A stretch of DNA of 64,000 bases from VFKI01 sp964647825 (lineage in GTDB: Bacteria; Pseudomonadota; Gammaproteobacteria; DSM-16500): NCBI GenBank assembly GCA_964647825.1, contig CAZYJL010000003.1:124001-188000 (forward strand), given 5' to 3'. The translations under genes were made by a program, and so were the position numbers. Under the pieces are notes generated by a model. The model did no database searches, had not been told where the DNA came from, and saw only the letters and a list, made by a program, of their open reading frames with translations. This document shows positions 34,843 to 44,747 of this stretch, one piece after another; positions within the stretch are counted from its first letter, which is position 1, and each line of letters begins with the position of its first letter.

Positions 34843-37182
34843 TTAGGTAACATCACCGACAAACAAAATGCCAAGACCCACGCCCGAATTAATCCTCACC
34901 GTTGCGGGTGTATCAAAATACGTTTTTACCGCATTCCCAAGCTCTGTGCCTACTTGACCTAAACCGACAGCAATACGATTTCCTGGAGAAAGTGCGGGAT
35001 AAGTGCTAGATGTTCCGCCAAATACTGTAGCCGTCGTCCCCGCATTTTGAATCGCACTTGCATAACCCGACAAAAACGATGAAGCAAATAATGCACCATA
35101 ACGTTTGAAATAATGGTAATCCACATTGCTCGCCATCACGGTGCGTGCTGTATCCGGATCAATTGCATAAGCACTGATTTTCTTTGCACGGGTCCAACTA
35201 TCACGATTCATTTGTTCGAAATTCAAACTAACGCGATCTTGTCCTTGTGCGAGCGACAACTTACCAATCAGTGTTGCGCCTTTGTAAGGCCCTTGAACAA
35301 TCGTCACAAGTACAGGCGTATCAGGGTAATCACTGTTGACTGCTGTATCTAGTACACCAAATAAAATTGTGCCTGACTTAATTAACGGCGGCTCCTCAAT
35401 AGCACGCGCATTATTACTTGCAACAGAATTGTTTGCTCCATTGATAGTTCCTGCAGTGGCTTGAGCACCCGTATTCTGTGTAGCGCCCGTTGCGGCTGGC
35501 TGACCATCTACATGGAGCATTTTAGGTGCTGTCCACGCAGAGGTTAAAATAGTTTGTGCTTGACTGGTCATGAGAGATTGCAACTGCTGAATACGTTGTT
35601 GTCGCGCTTGCTCTGCTTCTAATTGTGCTTGTGCTTGCGCTGCTGCAAATTGTGAAGCAGCTTGCGCATCATTCACCGCTGGCGTTTCTGCAGAAGTACT
35701 TTGTGCTTCTTGCAGTCTCTGTTGCAACCTCGCAAAATCTTCTGTCCCTGGCAAGGTTGGCTCTGAAGAAGGCAAAACAGACACTGGTGTCACCATCGCA
35801 ACATATTCTTGCATCAATCGTCCCGCCTCTTCCGGCGATAAGACACCTGATAACACACCTTGTTTTAATTCATCGGCATAATCACGCGTGGATGCATTGT
35901 TTCCTTGCATTTTTACTAAACGATTTATTTGCTCACGTGAAGCAAGCAATTTTTGATAACAGGCAAGAAATGATGCGACATCTTTATCATTTATCTTGCC
36001 ACTCGCCACCATCGCTTTCAGCGCCTGCTGATACTCTGTCAATGAAACACCTTGTGTTTGTAGTTTAACCAACTCATCCACAACATCACGCGGTAACTGA
36101 CTCTTTTCAGCAACATTTGCGGTACAACGTGCAGCTTCTGCAGCCAATGATGCCAACATCGTGTTTAAGGTATCAGACACGCCCAGCCCTGCCCGCATTT
36201 TTGCATACGCGCTCATCAATTCTTTCGCAACAGCAGGGGTTAATTGCCCTGATGCAACAAGGCTATCTAATTTGGCTTGATACGCACTGACTGGTGCATT
36301 CTCAAGCTGCATTTTTGCCAGTGCATCCCCTACCGCCGGCGTCAGAGCACCCTTACGAACTAATTTTTTCAAAGCATAAGCACTTTCTTGTGTTTTATCT
36401 GCTGCCTGATTTGCAATGTATTGCGAAAGTATCGCATCCGCCGCTTGTTGTGATAAATCCCCATTTTTCACCATGCGATTCAACTCATTTGCCAACATGG
36501 CAGGCGTCGCACCATTTTTTTGTAACGCTAATAGCCCATTTGCTTTATCGAGTGTCAATTGACCAGATCGAATTAACCCATCCATAACGGCTGCATTTTT
36601 TGCAAGTAGCGCATCTTGATGCCGTTTTTTATATTTCTCTAATAATTGTCTCGCTTGCTCAGGCGATAATTTTCCCGCTTTCACCAAACTTGCTAAATAA
36701 TCTGCATACTCAGAAACAGACACATTGGCTTTCGCCATATCAGACAATGACTTTGCATCCGCAGCGGATAATTTACCTGCTTTCACAAGATCATTAATAT
36801 CTTTAAAAATATCTGCTTTTTGTGGATCAGGACAAAGCACCGTACAATTTTGTTGCGGCTGCGGAAAAGAAGAAGGCGCCGTTGGAATATTCATTAATGT
36901 CGGCACAGCACTACCACCTGTGATTTGTGCTTGTTGCGAAGCTTGTGTATTTGCTGCTGCTAAGGCTCTTGAGTACTCTGGCGAGAGTTGTCCGCCAGGA
37001 ATAGATTGCAAATCAGCAGGCGCTGCAGCAATTTGTGATGCCCCTACAACATCACCACCTAAATAACGTGCCGCATAAAAAATACCTGCGCCAACCAACA
37101 CAATCACCACCATCACTAATAGCACGCGTGATTTAGCGCTTGATACAGAAAAAGATTGGAAGCTGGGTAACTTAATTGCCAT
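34843..37182 (-). CDS. icmE: Dot/Icm core channel protein IcmE/DotG with helical repeats
   Basis: VirB10-like protein spanning both membranes. A membrane helix lies at residues 19-40 (VLLVMVVIVLVGAGIFYAARYL). Residues about 130-470 hold roughly ten repeats of 30-36 residues with the pattern LVKAGKLSPEQARxLLxxY, a repeat-rich middle as in other DotG proteins but with its own unit. The C-terminal TrbI/VirB10 domain begins near 590 (SGTILFGVLDTAVNSDYP) and ends with GVGLGILFVGDVT. At 779 residues it is shorter than the Legionella protein (about 1050). The start overlaps the icmK stop by one base. Confidence 0.94.
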   Translation of the reverse strand: MAIKLPSFQSFSVSSAKSRVLLVMVVIVLVGAGIFYAARYLGGDVVGASQIAAAPADLQSIPGGQLSPEYSRALAAANTQASQQAQITGGSAVPTLMNIPTAPSSFPQPQQNCTVLCPDPQKADIFKDINDLVKAGKLSAADAKSLSDMAKANVSVSEYADYLASLVKAGKLSPEQARQLLEKYKKRHQDALLAKNAAVMDGLIRSGQLTLDKANGLLALQKNGATPAMLANELNRMVKNGDLSQQAADAILSQYIANQAADKTQESAYALKKLVRKGALTPAVGDALAKMQLENAPVSAYQAKLDSLVASGQLTPAVAKELMSAYAKMRAGLGVSDTLNTMLASLAAEAARCTANVAEKSQLPRDVVDELVKLQTQGVSLTEYQQALKAMVASGKINDKDVASFLACYQKLLASREQINRLVKMQGNNASTRDYADELKQGVLSGVLSPEEAGRLMQEYVAMVTPVSVLPSSEPTLPGTEDFARLQQRLQEAQSTSAETPAVNDAQAASQFAAAQAQAQLEAEQARQQRIQQLQSLMTSQAQTILTSAWTAPKMLHVDGQPAATGATQNTGAQATAGTINGANNSVASNNARAIEEPPLIKSGTILFGVLDTAVNSDYPDTPVLVTIVQGPYKGATLIGKLSLAQGQDRVSLNFEQMNRDSWTRAKKISAYAIDPDTARTVMASNVDYHYFKRYGALFASSFLSGYASAIQNAGTTATVFGGTSSTYPALSPGNRIAVGLGQVGTELGNAVKTYFDTPATVRINSGVGLGILFVGDVT

Positions 37183-38294
37183 CAGAAGCCCTCAACTTTA
37201 AGCTCAACCGGCTCACCATAACGCGAAACTAATACCGAAGCGCTCGCTTGAATTTCGTAAGCATACATACCATCTGGACTTGCCATCCGAGCACTCCAAC
37301 CCGGAGAAAGCACTGTCATCCGTGTACGCAAATACATCCGATCGCCTAGCAGCCATGCTTTGCAGTCACCGCCGTGAACCACTAATGGACGACTACCAGA
37401 AGGTGCAACACCATCTAACACGCTCAACAACACCGGACTCGCCGTCGGTGGCAACCCTGTATTCGTTGGCAATTCTTTTGAGTTTGGACCAAACCCTGCA
37501 ACATGAATATCTGTTCGATAATCCACAACACGCTGACCAGACACTAACTCCAATGTGACCGGCGTCGGCAGCCCAATCAAACGAATCACTAAATCACTAT
37601 CACCATACGGTGAACTTGCTTGGACTAACAGTACATTGCTTTTGCCATCCCACTGAATCGTTGTGGTCTTTGGGTCACCAATATCATAAGAAGCAACAGG
37701 CCAAGGGGCACCGCTCGAGTCCACAAACACTAATGATGTGACATACCCTTGTGCGAGACGAATCGCAGGCGGCGTGGTGCCAGGCGCAAGATTTACCATT
37801 AACGTAGAAGACACGGGTCGCGGCGGGACGGTAGCTGGAATGACTGCGGCTCGCTGCGACTGATCAATCAATTGTCTTAATTTCACAATTTGACGTGGCG
37901 TCAGTGGCATACTTTGCTGCACCATCGCATTAAATGCCGCTTGCGAATCACTATCTATTGGCATGGCATCATCAGGCACTGCATTTAACATTGCCGCACG
38001 TGATTGCGCATAAGTCATCGGTTTCACCGGTGGCTTGACGGAATAAGAAGACGATGCAGCGGCAGAAGTAGCAGCCCTACTTGGCGCAACGAATGAAGAA
38101 GAAGCGGGTGCGGATAATCCATGAGATGAACGAGATGCCTCTAACCAAGCACGCATTTTTGCTACGTCTTCTTGTACATTGACGCGAGAAGAGGTTGTTG
38201 TCTGCGTAGCAACAACGTCTCCCTGTGCAAAACAAAAAGACACAGGATACAACGCTATGCATAAAATCATAGCGGCTTCTTTTAATCTCATCAT
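37182..38294 (-). CDS. icmK: Dot/Icm outer-membrane core protein IcmK/DotH
   Basis: VirB9-like outer-membrane ring subunit with a signal peptide (EAAMILCIALYPVSFCFAQG). The C-terminal half contains MVNLAPGTTPPAIRLAQGYVTSLVFVDSSG and SDLVIRLIGLPTPVTLEL, typical of DotH. Of several in-frame starts, the ATG at 38294 has ATAGGAC four bases upstream; starts at 38309 or 38315 would overlap icmL. The length is about 370 residues. It is followed directly by icmE. Confidence 0.93.
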   Translation of the reverse strand: MMRLKEAAMILCIALYPVSFCFAQGDVVATQTTTSSRVNVQEDVAKMRAWLEASRSSHGLSAPASSSFVAPSRAATSAAASSSYSVKPPVKPMTYAQSRAAMLNAVPDDAMPIDSDSQAAFNAMVQQSMPLTPRQIVKLRQLIDQSQRAAVIPATVPPRPVSSTLMVNLAPGTTPPAIRLAQGYVTSLVFVDSSGAPWPVASYDIGDPKTTTIQWDGKSNVLLVQASSPYGDSDLVIRLIGLPTPVTLELVSGQRVVDYRTDIHVAGFGPNSKELPTNTGLPPTASPVLLSVLDGVAPSGSRPLVVHGGDCKAWLLGDRMYLRTRMTVLSPGWSARMASPDGMYAYEIQASASVLVSRYGEPVELKVEGF

Positions 38295-38301
38295 GCATGT
38301 C

Positions 38302-38955
38302 CTATCCATTCGCAAGGACCTGCTCTCCCACCCCTCTCGTCACAATCATATTTGCTATCCTGATTCCTTTCAGGTCGTCGGTTGTTTCCACCCTTGTCAC
38401 CAACACTTGTAGCACTAATGGAACAGTTGAGCCTTTTTCTGCACTACTATAGCTGAGATTTACTGGTATTTGTATCCACCAACTATAATGCCCTTGTAAT
38501 AAACCTTGATTCAGAATAAATGGTGCGCCTGCGGCACTGGCATTCACAAACCATTTTCCGCTTTGTAAGGTGCTTTGTGATGCGTATTGATTCAAGAATT
38601 GCTGATATTTTTTATAGCCGTCTTGCGTAAAATTTTTTGCGGCAAATTGCATCTCTTCTGTATAATTAACAAAATCGATTGTCAGTACAGACGGCACCAC
38701 ATCGGTTATCCATTGGATTAAATCCGGCGTAGCAATCCATGGTTGATTAACTGGCATCAAAGGAAAAACGCGCCAATTTGATCCTGTCGAAAAAGTAACG
38801 GGTGAAGGCTTAGAGACAATCAACCAAATTAAAATGCCCACCATCAAAACAACGCCAATCAAGACTGCAAATAACGCGTATAAAAGCGAATAAAAACCAT
38901 CCCGATAAAAATCGCTACGTAATGCAATGGTTTGTAGTTGATCTTCATCCGACAT
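38302..38955 (-). CDS. icmL: Dot/Icm protein IcmL/DotI, paralogue 1
   Basis: An inner-membrane protein of 217 residues with a VirB8-like periplasmic domain. One membrane helix lies at about 27-50 (LYALFAVLIGVVLMVGILIWLIV). The signature DFVNYTEEMQFAAKNFTQDGYKKY lies near 97-120 and WWIQIPVNLSYSSA follows. Of the three tandem copies this one, next to icmK, has the most canonical sequence and gene position. It is 4 bases downstream of paralogue 2. Confidence 0.93.
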   Translation of the reverse strand: MSDEDQLQTIALRSDFYRDGFYSLLYALFAVLIGVVLMVGILIWLIVSKPSPVTFSTGSNWRVFPLMPVNQPWIATPDLIQWITDVVPSVLTIDFVNYTEEMQFAAKNFTQDGYKKYQQFLNQYASQSTLQSGKWFVNASAAGAPFILNQGLLQGHYSWWIQIPVNLSYSSAEKGSTVPLVLQVLVTRVETTDDLKGIRIANMIVTRGVGEQVLANG

Positions 38956-38959
38956 GGAT

Positions 38960-39607
38960 TTAGCTCCCTACTGCGACAGAAGCATTGAGTTGCACAATAC
39001 CCAGTCCATCTGAATTTTGCAGCACATCTTGACGTCTGACAACTACCGTCACATTCAATGGATTAGCAAAGCGCGAACGCTCGTTGTAGGGCGGCAAAAG
39101 ATACTCCATTAAAACACGCGCACGAAACTTCCACGCCATCACACCATTACTCATTAATCCTTGCCTTTCAAGCACCAGCGGCCCCGCTAATTTCGCAATA
39201 GCAATCATCTTACGACCAGTTAACCCTAATAAATTATTAGAGCTCTCCAAGGCTTTTATATATTCTCGCCAACCCGCTTCAGTAAAATATTGCTGCGCAC
39301 TCTGTAATTGCGCACGATAATTAACGAAATCATACGACCATGCACGTTGTAAAGCATTAGCTGTCCACGCCGTGACCGCTTCCGTCGACATATTGGCACG
39401 ATTGAGCGGTATTTCTGCAATTAAACGGCCAGCGCGATCCGCTGGAAAATAAACAGGTTCTGTTGGATTTCTAATAAGATAAAGCGCAATGCTCACCAGA
39501 AAAATAATTGCAATAAGACTCAACAGCCATAGTCCCAATGCAATAAAGCATTTCTTACGATAAAAAGAATTTCGTAAGTAAATAGCAACTAATGCATCAT
39601 GATTCAT
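38960..39607 (-). CDS. IcmL/DotI-like protein, paralogue 2
   Basis: A 215-residue homologue of IcmL: one membrane helix near residues 23-45 (LGLWLLSLIAIIFLVSIALYLI), DFVNYRAQLQSAQQYFTEAGWREY near 95, and the FRARVLMEY strand near 160. The ATG at 39607 has GAGGTAACGTC upstream; a longer start at 39634 overlaps paralogue 3. It is diverged from paralogue 1 over most of its length, so it is not a recent duplicate. It probably assembles with the other copies in a mixed complex. Confidence 0.85.
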   Translation of the reverse strand: MNHDALVAIYLRNSFYRKKCFIALGLWLLSLIAIIFLVSIALYLIRNPTEPVYFPADRAGRLIAEIPLNRANMSTEAVTAWTANALQRAWSYDFVNYRAQLQSAQQYFTEAGWREYIKALESSNNLLGLTGRKMIAIAKLAGPLVLERQGLMSNGVMAWKFRARVLMEYLLPPYNERSRFANPLNVTVVVRRQDVLQNSDGLGIVQLNASVAVGS

Positions 39608-39611
39608 GACG

Positions 39612-40214
39612 TTACCTCGGCTTTGCCATGACAAATTTTTCTATGCCAATACCAGTAGGCTGAGTACTAGTTGGCACCCTTGTCACAGTTAATCTGACCA
39701 AAAAAGTATTACGTGTTATTTTTTCTGCACTTTGATATGTCACTAAAAATGGCAATTGAATTTCCCATGTTTGTCGACCGTCACCTAAATTAATTTGATT
39801 CGCAATCACGGGTGGCGCATAAACAACACCGTTCACAAACAATTGTTTTTGCACAATTGATTCAATCAGTGGCTTCACAGATAATTGATAATCTCGCCAA
39901 CCTGTTGCAGTAAAATAACGTCGAGAATTCGCAATTTGTTTGTCATAATTGACAAAATCAAATGTATAGGCGGCAACAGTTGCTTTACTCGCCCATTGCA
40001 ATAATGTTGTTGACATCAAATTTGGTGAATCATGTGCGACAAGAGAAAGCATGGCGCCTTTATTTGATTTCGCAGTAAAAGTAGGCAAAGGTCGATGCAT
40101 GACTTCATAAAAAACAATCAGCGATAAAACCAGCAACAATACGATACTCGCCAATAATCCCAGCATCATGCGCGGAAGATTTTGATAATACCATTCGTTT
40201 TCAGCATCAATCAT
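39612..40214 (-). CDS. IcmL/DotI-like protein, paralogue 3
   Basis: A 200-residue homologue with one membrane helix near residues 17-38 (MLGLLASIVLLLVLSLIVFYEV). The family signature is DFVNYDKQIANSRRYFTATGWRDY near 90, with WEIQLPFLVTYQSAEK near 150. The start overlaps the icmM stop (ATGA). With two more copies downstream it gives a four-gene IcmM-IcmL array. Confidence 0.85.
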   Translation of the reverse strand: MIDAENEWYYQNLPRMMLGLLASIVLLLVLSLIVFYEVMHRPLPTFTAKSNKGAMLSLVAHDSPNLMSTTLLQWASKATVAAYTFDFVNYDKQIANSRRYFTATGWRDYQLSVKPLIESIVQKQLFVNGVVYAPPVIANQINLGDGRQTWEIQLPFLVTYQSAEKITRNTFLVRLTVTRVPTSTQPTGIGIEKFVMAKPR

Positions 40215-40420
40215 GCCGTAGCCACCATTGGCGCAATCCTACCGTCTGTTGTCGTTGCATAATAATTAGGTGGCGCACGAAAGACGACTAATCCTGCAAT
40301 CGCAAATAACAGTAATATCATAAGACATAATGAAACCAATAAGGCGCGTAATAATAAATGATAGGTACGAAAATAAATGGCACTTTGTAGACGCGCTTGT
40401 TGTTGTCGATCACCAATCAT
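40211..40420 (-). CDS. icmM: Dot/Icm protein IcmM/DotJ (short IcmL-like membrane protein)
   Basis: A 69-residue protein resembling only the N-terminal membrane part of IcmL. It has a soluble start with FRTYHLLLRALL and a helix at about 28-48 (VSLCLMILLLFAIAGLVVF), then a short periplasmic tail ending GRIAPMVATA. Position (between icmN and icmL) and the lack of a periplasmic domain fit IcmM/DotJ, although it is shorter than the Legionella protein (94 residues). The overlap with the next gene indicates coupling. Confidence 0.8.
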   Translation of the reverse strand: MIGDRQQQARLQSAIYFRTYHLLLRALLVSLCLMILLLFAIAGLVVFRAPPNYYATTTDGRIAPMVATA

Positions 40421-40440
40421 GTTATCCCTCTCGTGTCTTT

Positions 40441-41196
40441 TTATACTGGCAATTTTTCTAACGTTATTTCCACTCGATTATTTTCTGCATCATTTCGCGA
40501 ATCACAAGCAAACCCTGCGATAGGATGCAAGCTGCCTAACCCTGTCGACGTTAACAAACGTGTATTGACACCATCACGCCACAAATAGCGCATGACGGAA
40601 TTTGCTTGCTGATTCGTCAATGCAATAGCACGATGTTGCGACATTTCTTTATCAGATAAGTAGGCTGTAATACTGACTCGCTGATTTGCATATTGATTGA
40701 TGAATTGTGACACTAAATCCAATGTGCTTGCTGCCCACGGACTCAATTGTGCACTGGTCACCTCTTGAAAAACACGCTGCGAAGGCAACACAAAGCGAAT
40801 TTGATCCCCTAATACCATGACAGTCACACCACGATTGGTTAAACGATCAGCAAGGGTTGTTTTGGAATCAATTAATGCACCCAAGGCACCACCAAAAATA
40901 GCACCGCCAATCCCGCCCGGGACAACACCGACACCGGATGTTAAACCGCCTGCAACAGCGCCTGCTGCACCGCCAAGCACAACGCCCTTTGTCGTTTGAC
41001 TACTGTTTTGCCATGCTTGATTTGGACTAATATCACCAGCCTGAGACAAATACGTTTTACTTTGCTGCGCATCATGAACTTGCATTTGTGCGCTGCGCGA
41101 TAGTTTTGAAGAAGCACAACCAGCAAGAAATAAAAATGATTGAGAAATGAATAAAAAAATTAAGACTAACGCAACACCGGGTGATCTCCCTATCAT
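40441..41196 (-). CDS. icmN: Dot/Icm lipoprotein IcmN/DotK with OmpA-like domain
   Basis: Outer-membrane lipoprotein of 251 residues. The lipobox is FLFLAGC, with the Cys near residue 27. A glycine-rich segment at about 72-110 (GGAAGAVAGGLTSGVG) resembles a glycine-zipper. The C-terminal OmpA-like peptidoglycan-binding domain has RVSITAYLSDKEMSQHRAIALTNQQA near 175 and NRVEITLEKLPV at the end. It is longer than Legionella IcmN (about 190) because of the glycine-zipper insert. The ATG overlaps the icmO stop. Confidence 0.88.
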   Translation of the reverse strand: MIGRSPGVALVLIFLFISQSFLFLAGCASSKLSRSAQMQVHDAQQSKTYLSQAGDISPNQAWQNSSQTTKGVVLGGAAGAVAGGLTSGVGVVPGGIGGAIFGGALGALIDSKTTLADRLTNRGVTVMVLGDQIRFVLPSQRVFQEVTSAQLSPWAASTLDLVSQFINQYANQRVSITAYLSDKEMSQHRAIALTNQQANSVMRYLWRDGVNTRLLTSTGLGSLHPIAGFACDSRNDAENNRVEITLEKLPV

Positions 41197-43547
41197 TCCT
41201 CAGTCCCCGTTTCGAGTGTTTTAAGATAGTCGACTAATTGCTGCGCCGCACCTGCTACTTCCTCTGCAGGCAATGCTGCCAATGCAATCATCGGCGGATA
41301 ATCTGTTGCTTCCTGCAAATCCTTGACCACATCGGTTGCACTTTGACTTGCTTGCGAACCGGAGCGTCCGAGCGTCCTCTCAAGTAATTCCATCTGATTT
41401 TTTACCATTGAACGATTCAATAATGGCGCACAAAACCGTTCAAGCTCTGTGGCCGCAACTAAACGACGCACGGCATCATCTGGTTCAATTTTTGTAAAAA
41501 TATTCATGCGGCCATCAGCCTGCTCATCTTCCGGCACCGCCTGTTCTATCTCCTCTTCATCCGGTTGATCTTGCTGATGCAATGCTAATAGTGCTGACAC
41601 ACCCCGCTCAATTGGATTCACATCCCCGCTCTCTTCCATCACCTTGGCAATCGTGCGAATACCCTCTGAGTCTTCATCCGGTAATGTCATGGTAATATCG
41701 CCATGATGCGCTAATTCAGCAAAACGCAAAAAGCGCGTTTCCATATCAATCAGTACACGCGAAATCGGTTTTTCGACTTTTAAAAATTGATTCATACGAA
41801 TACGTTCTACCGGCAAAGGATTCGCATAAAATAATCTTGCCCGCACAATTCTGGATTTAAAAAAGATATGCGCTTCGCCAGGTGTTTGTTCTTTTAAATC
41901 AAGCAAATCAATACGCGCCCGTTTTTCAGAAGACGCGCTACGTGAATCCATATAATTATTCAACATACTTTGTGCATTCGTCTGGAAAGAATCCACTTTT
42001 GTGACATAGGACTCACCGGCTGTTTTTTGGAAAAACTCCCAAGTCTGCATCGGGTCTTCCAATTTCATACAAATTTTAATATTTGTATTCGCGCCAATCG
42101 ATGCAGCTTCTTCTTTGGACGCTTTTTCAAAGGCAGGTAAATCTTGTCCGGCAAAAATAACAGAAAATCCTAACGACCTTGCCTGCGCCGGCACCACTGC
42201 AAATCCTTTGACCGCGTAATACCCATATTCATCGAGGATACACATGTAGGGCGTCGGCGCATTAGTTGGTTTGCGCGTAATAATTTCACGATAAGACCCT
42301 TCCACCGTATCACCTAATCCTGCCGCCATCATCGCCTTTAACGACGCAATAATGACTTTGCCTAAATTGGATAATTCATCAGGTGATTTTTCAAGTGCAG
42401 GCAGTAACACGACTAAAATACGTCGATTTAACACGACATCTTTTAAATCCACTTCGGCTAAATTCGTGCGAATAATATGGCCATAGGTATCCGCTAACGA
42501 ACCAAACACGCGCGTCAACTGCATAGTAATAAAACCATGCTGTTCAAATACTTGGCCACTTTGTTTGCCTTTTTTAGATTTCTCAAACCCTGGCAGCGTC
42601 GCTAAATAATTCATTATCGGTTCAAGAATCAAATCCGGTGCACCCGCAAGACTCACTGGCTCTTGATTATCACGAATAAACATTTTATCTAAACCCATTG
42701 CTTCGAGACGCGTCAGATCAAAATAATTACGAATAGTATTTGCGTCTAATAAGATTTTCCCCTGATCTCGCATATAAACGAGTACTTTCATCAACGCTTC
42801 AACAAAAACAATCGCACGACCTTTCCACATGTCACCATCTCCTGATTGTGAGCCTGAATCCATCAAACTCACGACCAACTGCGACAACATGCTTGATGAA
42901 CCCGTGCAAAATGGATTCATGGTGTTAGACAAACGACGTTCTTGTGGACCGACGATATCACGCGCACCCGTCATGAAATTAATCAGCAATAAATCATCTT
43001 CGCGCCCCATAGAGCGCACCATCGAAAAAATATTCGCAAATAAACTATTATCGCCTTTGCCATCCACATATAAAAAACCGCTACCTTGCACTAATGAATT
43101 AAATGCAATCGATGTCAATGCAACGGTTTTACCACTCCCGGTTGAACCAAAAATCAGTACATGCGTACGCATGTCATCGTTATTAAACCAAAGTTCTTCT
43201 TTCGTATTTTTTTTATTACCAAAAAAAGTAATCCCGCGTGCTTTTTGTGGTTTATTCGAACCAGGTGATAAATCATTATAATCAGGTGCTGCAGAACGCA
43301 TTGGCATGCGAAATGGCAATTTGTAACGTCGAGTAACCGCATAAAGAAAAATACAAAAACTCACCAAAAAAAGAAATTCGCACACTGCAGGAAAGAAAAA
43401 CACAGCTGCCGCAAATCCCAAAATTAAAGCAGCACTATTTGCTGGGTCCTTAAAGAAATCAGCGCACTTCATACCCAACGTGCGGGTATCACGCAACAAT
43501 AGTTGCGGTGATAACTCATGTTCCTCTTCAAGGCCGCGTTGACGCAT
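41193..43547 (-). CDS. icmO: Dot/Icm type IV coupling ATPase IcmO/DotL
   Basis: Inner-membrane ATPase that receives substrates and passes them to the channel. Two membrane helices lie within residues 40-70. Walker A is GSTGSGKT at 134-141, Walker B is MCILDEYGYY near 440, and DGKGDNSLF follows Walker A. The long C-terminal extension beyond the ATPase (residues about 590-784) is the part that binds IcmS/IcmW/LvgA adaptors in other species. At 784 residues it has the normal length. It lies 11 bases after icmP. Confidence 0.95.
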   Translation of the reverse strand: MRQRGLEEEHELSPQLLLRDTRTLGMKCADFFKDPANSAALILGFAAAVFFFPAVCEFLFLVSFCIFLYAVTRRYKLPFRMPMRSAAPDYNDLSPGSNKPQKARGITFFGNKKNTKEELWFNNDDMRTHVLIFGSTGSGKTVALTSIAFNSLVQGSGFLYVDGKGDNSLFANIFSMVRSMGREDDLLLINFMTGARDIVGPQERRLSNTMNPFCTGSSSMLSQLVVSLMDSGSQSGDGDMWKGRAIVFVEALMKVLVYMRDQGKILLDANTIRNYFDLTRLEAMGLDKMFIRDNQEPVSLAGAPDLILEPIMNYLATLPGFEKSKKGKQSGQVFEQHGFITMQLTRVFGSLADTYGHIIRTNLAEVDLKDVVLNRRILVVLLPALEKSPDELSNLGKVIIASLKAMMAAGLGDTVEGSYREIITRKPTNAPTPYMCILDEYGYYAVKGFAVVPAQARSLGFSVIFAGQDLPAFEKASKEEAASIGANTNIKICMKLEDPMQTWEFFQKTAGESYVTKVDSFQTNAQSMLNNYMDSRSASSEKRARIDLLDLKEQTPGEAHIFFKSRIVRARLFYANPLPVERIRMNQFLKVEKPISRVLIDMETRFLRFAELAHHGDITMTLPDEDSEGIRTIAKVMEESGDVNPIERGVSALLALHQQDQPDEEEIEQAVPEDEQADGRMNIFTKIEPDDAVRRLVAATELERFCAPLLNRSMVKNQMELLERTLGRSGSQASQSATDVVKDLQEATDYPPMIALAALPAEEVAGAAQQLVDYLKTLETGTEE

Positions 43548-43558
43548 GAAAATTTACC

Positions 43559-44689
43559 TCATGATTCACTTTCGGGCTTATAAATGATCTCTTTGATCGC
43601 AATTTCTAATGCACGTGTGGCTTCTTCAACCATCGGCACTACCAATTTTCGCCCCGCTTCTTTCTCCGCCATCCAATGCGCAAAGGGACCTGCAACCTCC
43701 ACAAAAGGCGTTTGTCGCCCTACTGTATTAAGCATATACCATAATCGTCGATCTACAGGCTTTAGCCAAAGAAAATCCGCTGTTGCTTGCACCCCATCAC
43801 TACGCGCCGCTAGAAGCATTTCAGCCATCACGGTTAATAGCCAACCATGCGCATGTTCAATTTGTTTCACAATCGGCGTATCTGCATGTTTCTTCAATAA
43901 TTCTTCTGTTCCAGTGAAATCTAACCTTGATGCAGAGGATTGATTAATATGAGTAAATAATTTTTGCGCGCCTTTACTATCCGCATTGATACGTGCAGCA
44001 AACGCGGCAAATAATGCTTGCACATGCGGCGGCGTTTTTTTCACCCCTCGCCACATTGGGCCTAGTTGTAATGCAAAGACACGATTTGCCTCGCCTCGCC
44101 GCAAAGAGACTTCCACTTGATTCACAGAAGATCGCAACATGCCTTCTTTTTGTTCTACACGCGATTCTAATAATAAATGATGACGTTTACAGAACTGCAT
44201 TGGCGTCAACGCCATGGCCCATGGACCTTTATCAATGTCCGTCTTTACCAAATCAAGGCCAGCAACGGGCGTAATTTGTGGCCAGTTCTGTTTCTCAAGA
44301 TTGACCATCTCACGCATCGAATAAAATCGTTTAAACGTCCGTGTCGTACTCGCTAGGTAAACTGCAACTGCCATGAGAATAATGAGAATAATTAAAGGAT
44401 AACGAACATATTCCCCAACGGCTGCACCAACATTGACAACCTCTTCATAGGAAAGCTTCGTTACCCCTTTTGCAAAAGCGTTCAGAATAAACGTACGTAC
44501 ATCATCTAGGCGATTTGTAAACAAGCCAATAAAATAATTAATTTCAAACAATTTAAGATAAAAATAGAATTTGATAATCTGTGCTTTGAATAAATACCAG
44601 ATGATACCAAGACCCGCCAAAATACCGGCAATCAGCCAAATAATACCCATTGAATCATCAGACTGACCTTGCTGCGGACTTGGCGGCAT
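43559..44689 (-). CDS. icmP: Dot/Icm coupling-complex protein IcmP/DotM
   Basis: Membrane partner of IcmO/DotL. It has an N-terminal membrane helix (MGIIWLIAGILAGLGIIWYLF, residues 13-33), a second near 95-111 (YPLIILIILMAVAVYLA), and a cytoplasmic domain that in Legionella binds acidic Glu-rich substrate signals. At 376 residues it has the usual length. It is the first icm gene of this operon. Upstream (rightward) comes dksA, not icmQ as in Legionella or Coxiella. Confidence 0.93.
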   Translation of the reverse strand: MPPSPQQGQSDDSMGIIWLIAGILAGLGIIWYLFKAQIIKFYFYLKLFEINYFIGLFTNRLDDVRTFILNAFAKGVTKLSYEEVVNVGAAVGEYVRYPLIILIILMAVAVYLASTTRTFKRFYSMREMVNLEKQNWPQITPVAGLDLVKTDIDKGPWAMALTPMQFCKRHHLLLESRVEQKEGMLRSSVNQVEVSLRRGEANRVFALQLGPMWRGVKKTPPHVQALFAAFAARINADSKGAQKLFTHINQSSASRLDFTGTEELLKKHADTPIVKQIEHAHGWLLTVMAEMLLAARSDGVQATADFLWLKPVDRRLWYMLNTVGRQTPFVEVAGPFAHWMAEKEAGRKLVVPMVEEATRALEIAIKEIIYKPESES

Positions 44690-44747
44690 ACGTGATACTC
44701 CAATTCAAGCAACTCAGAAAAATGCCTCGCAGTGCAACGGGGCTTAT

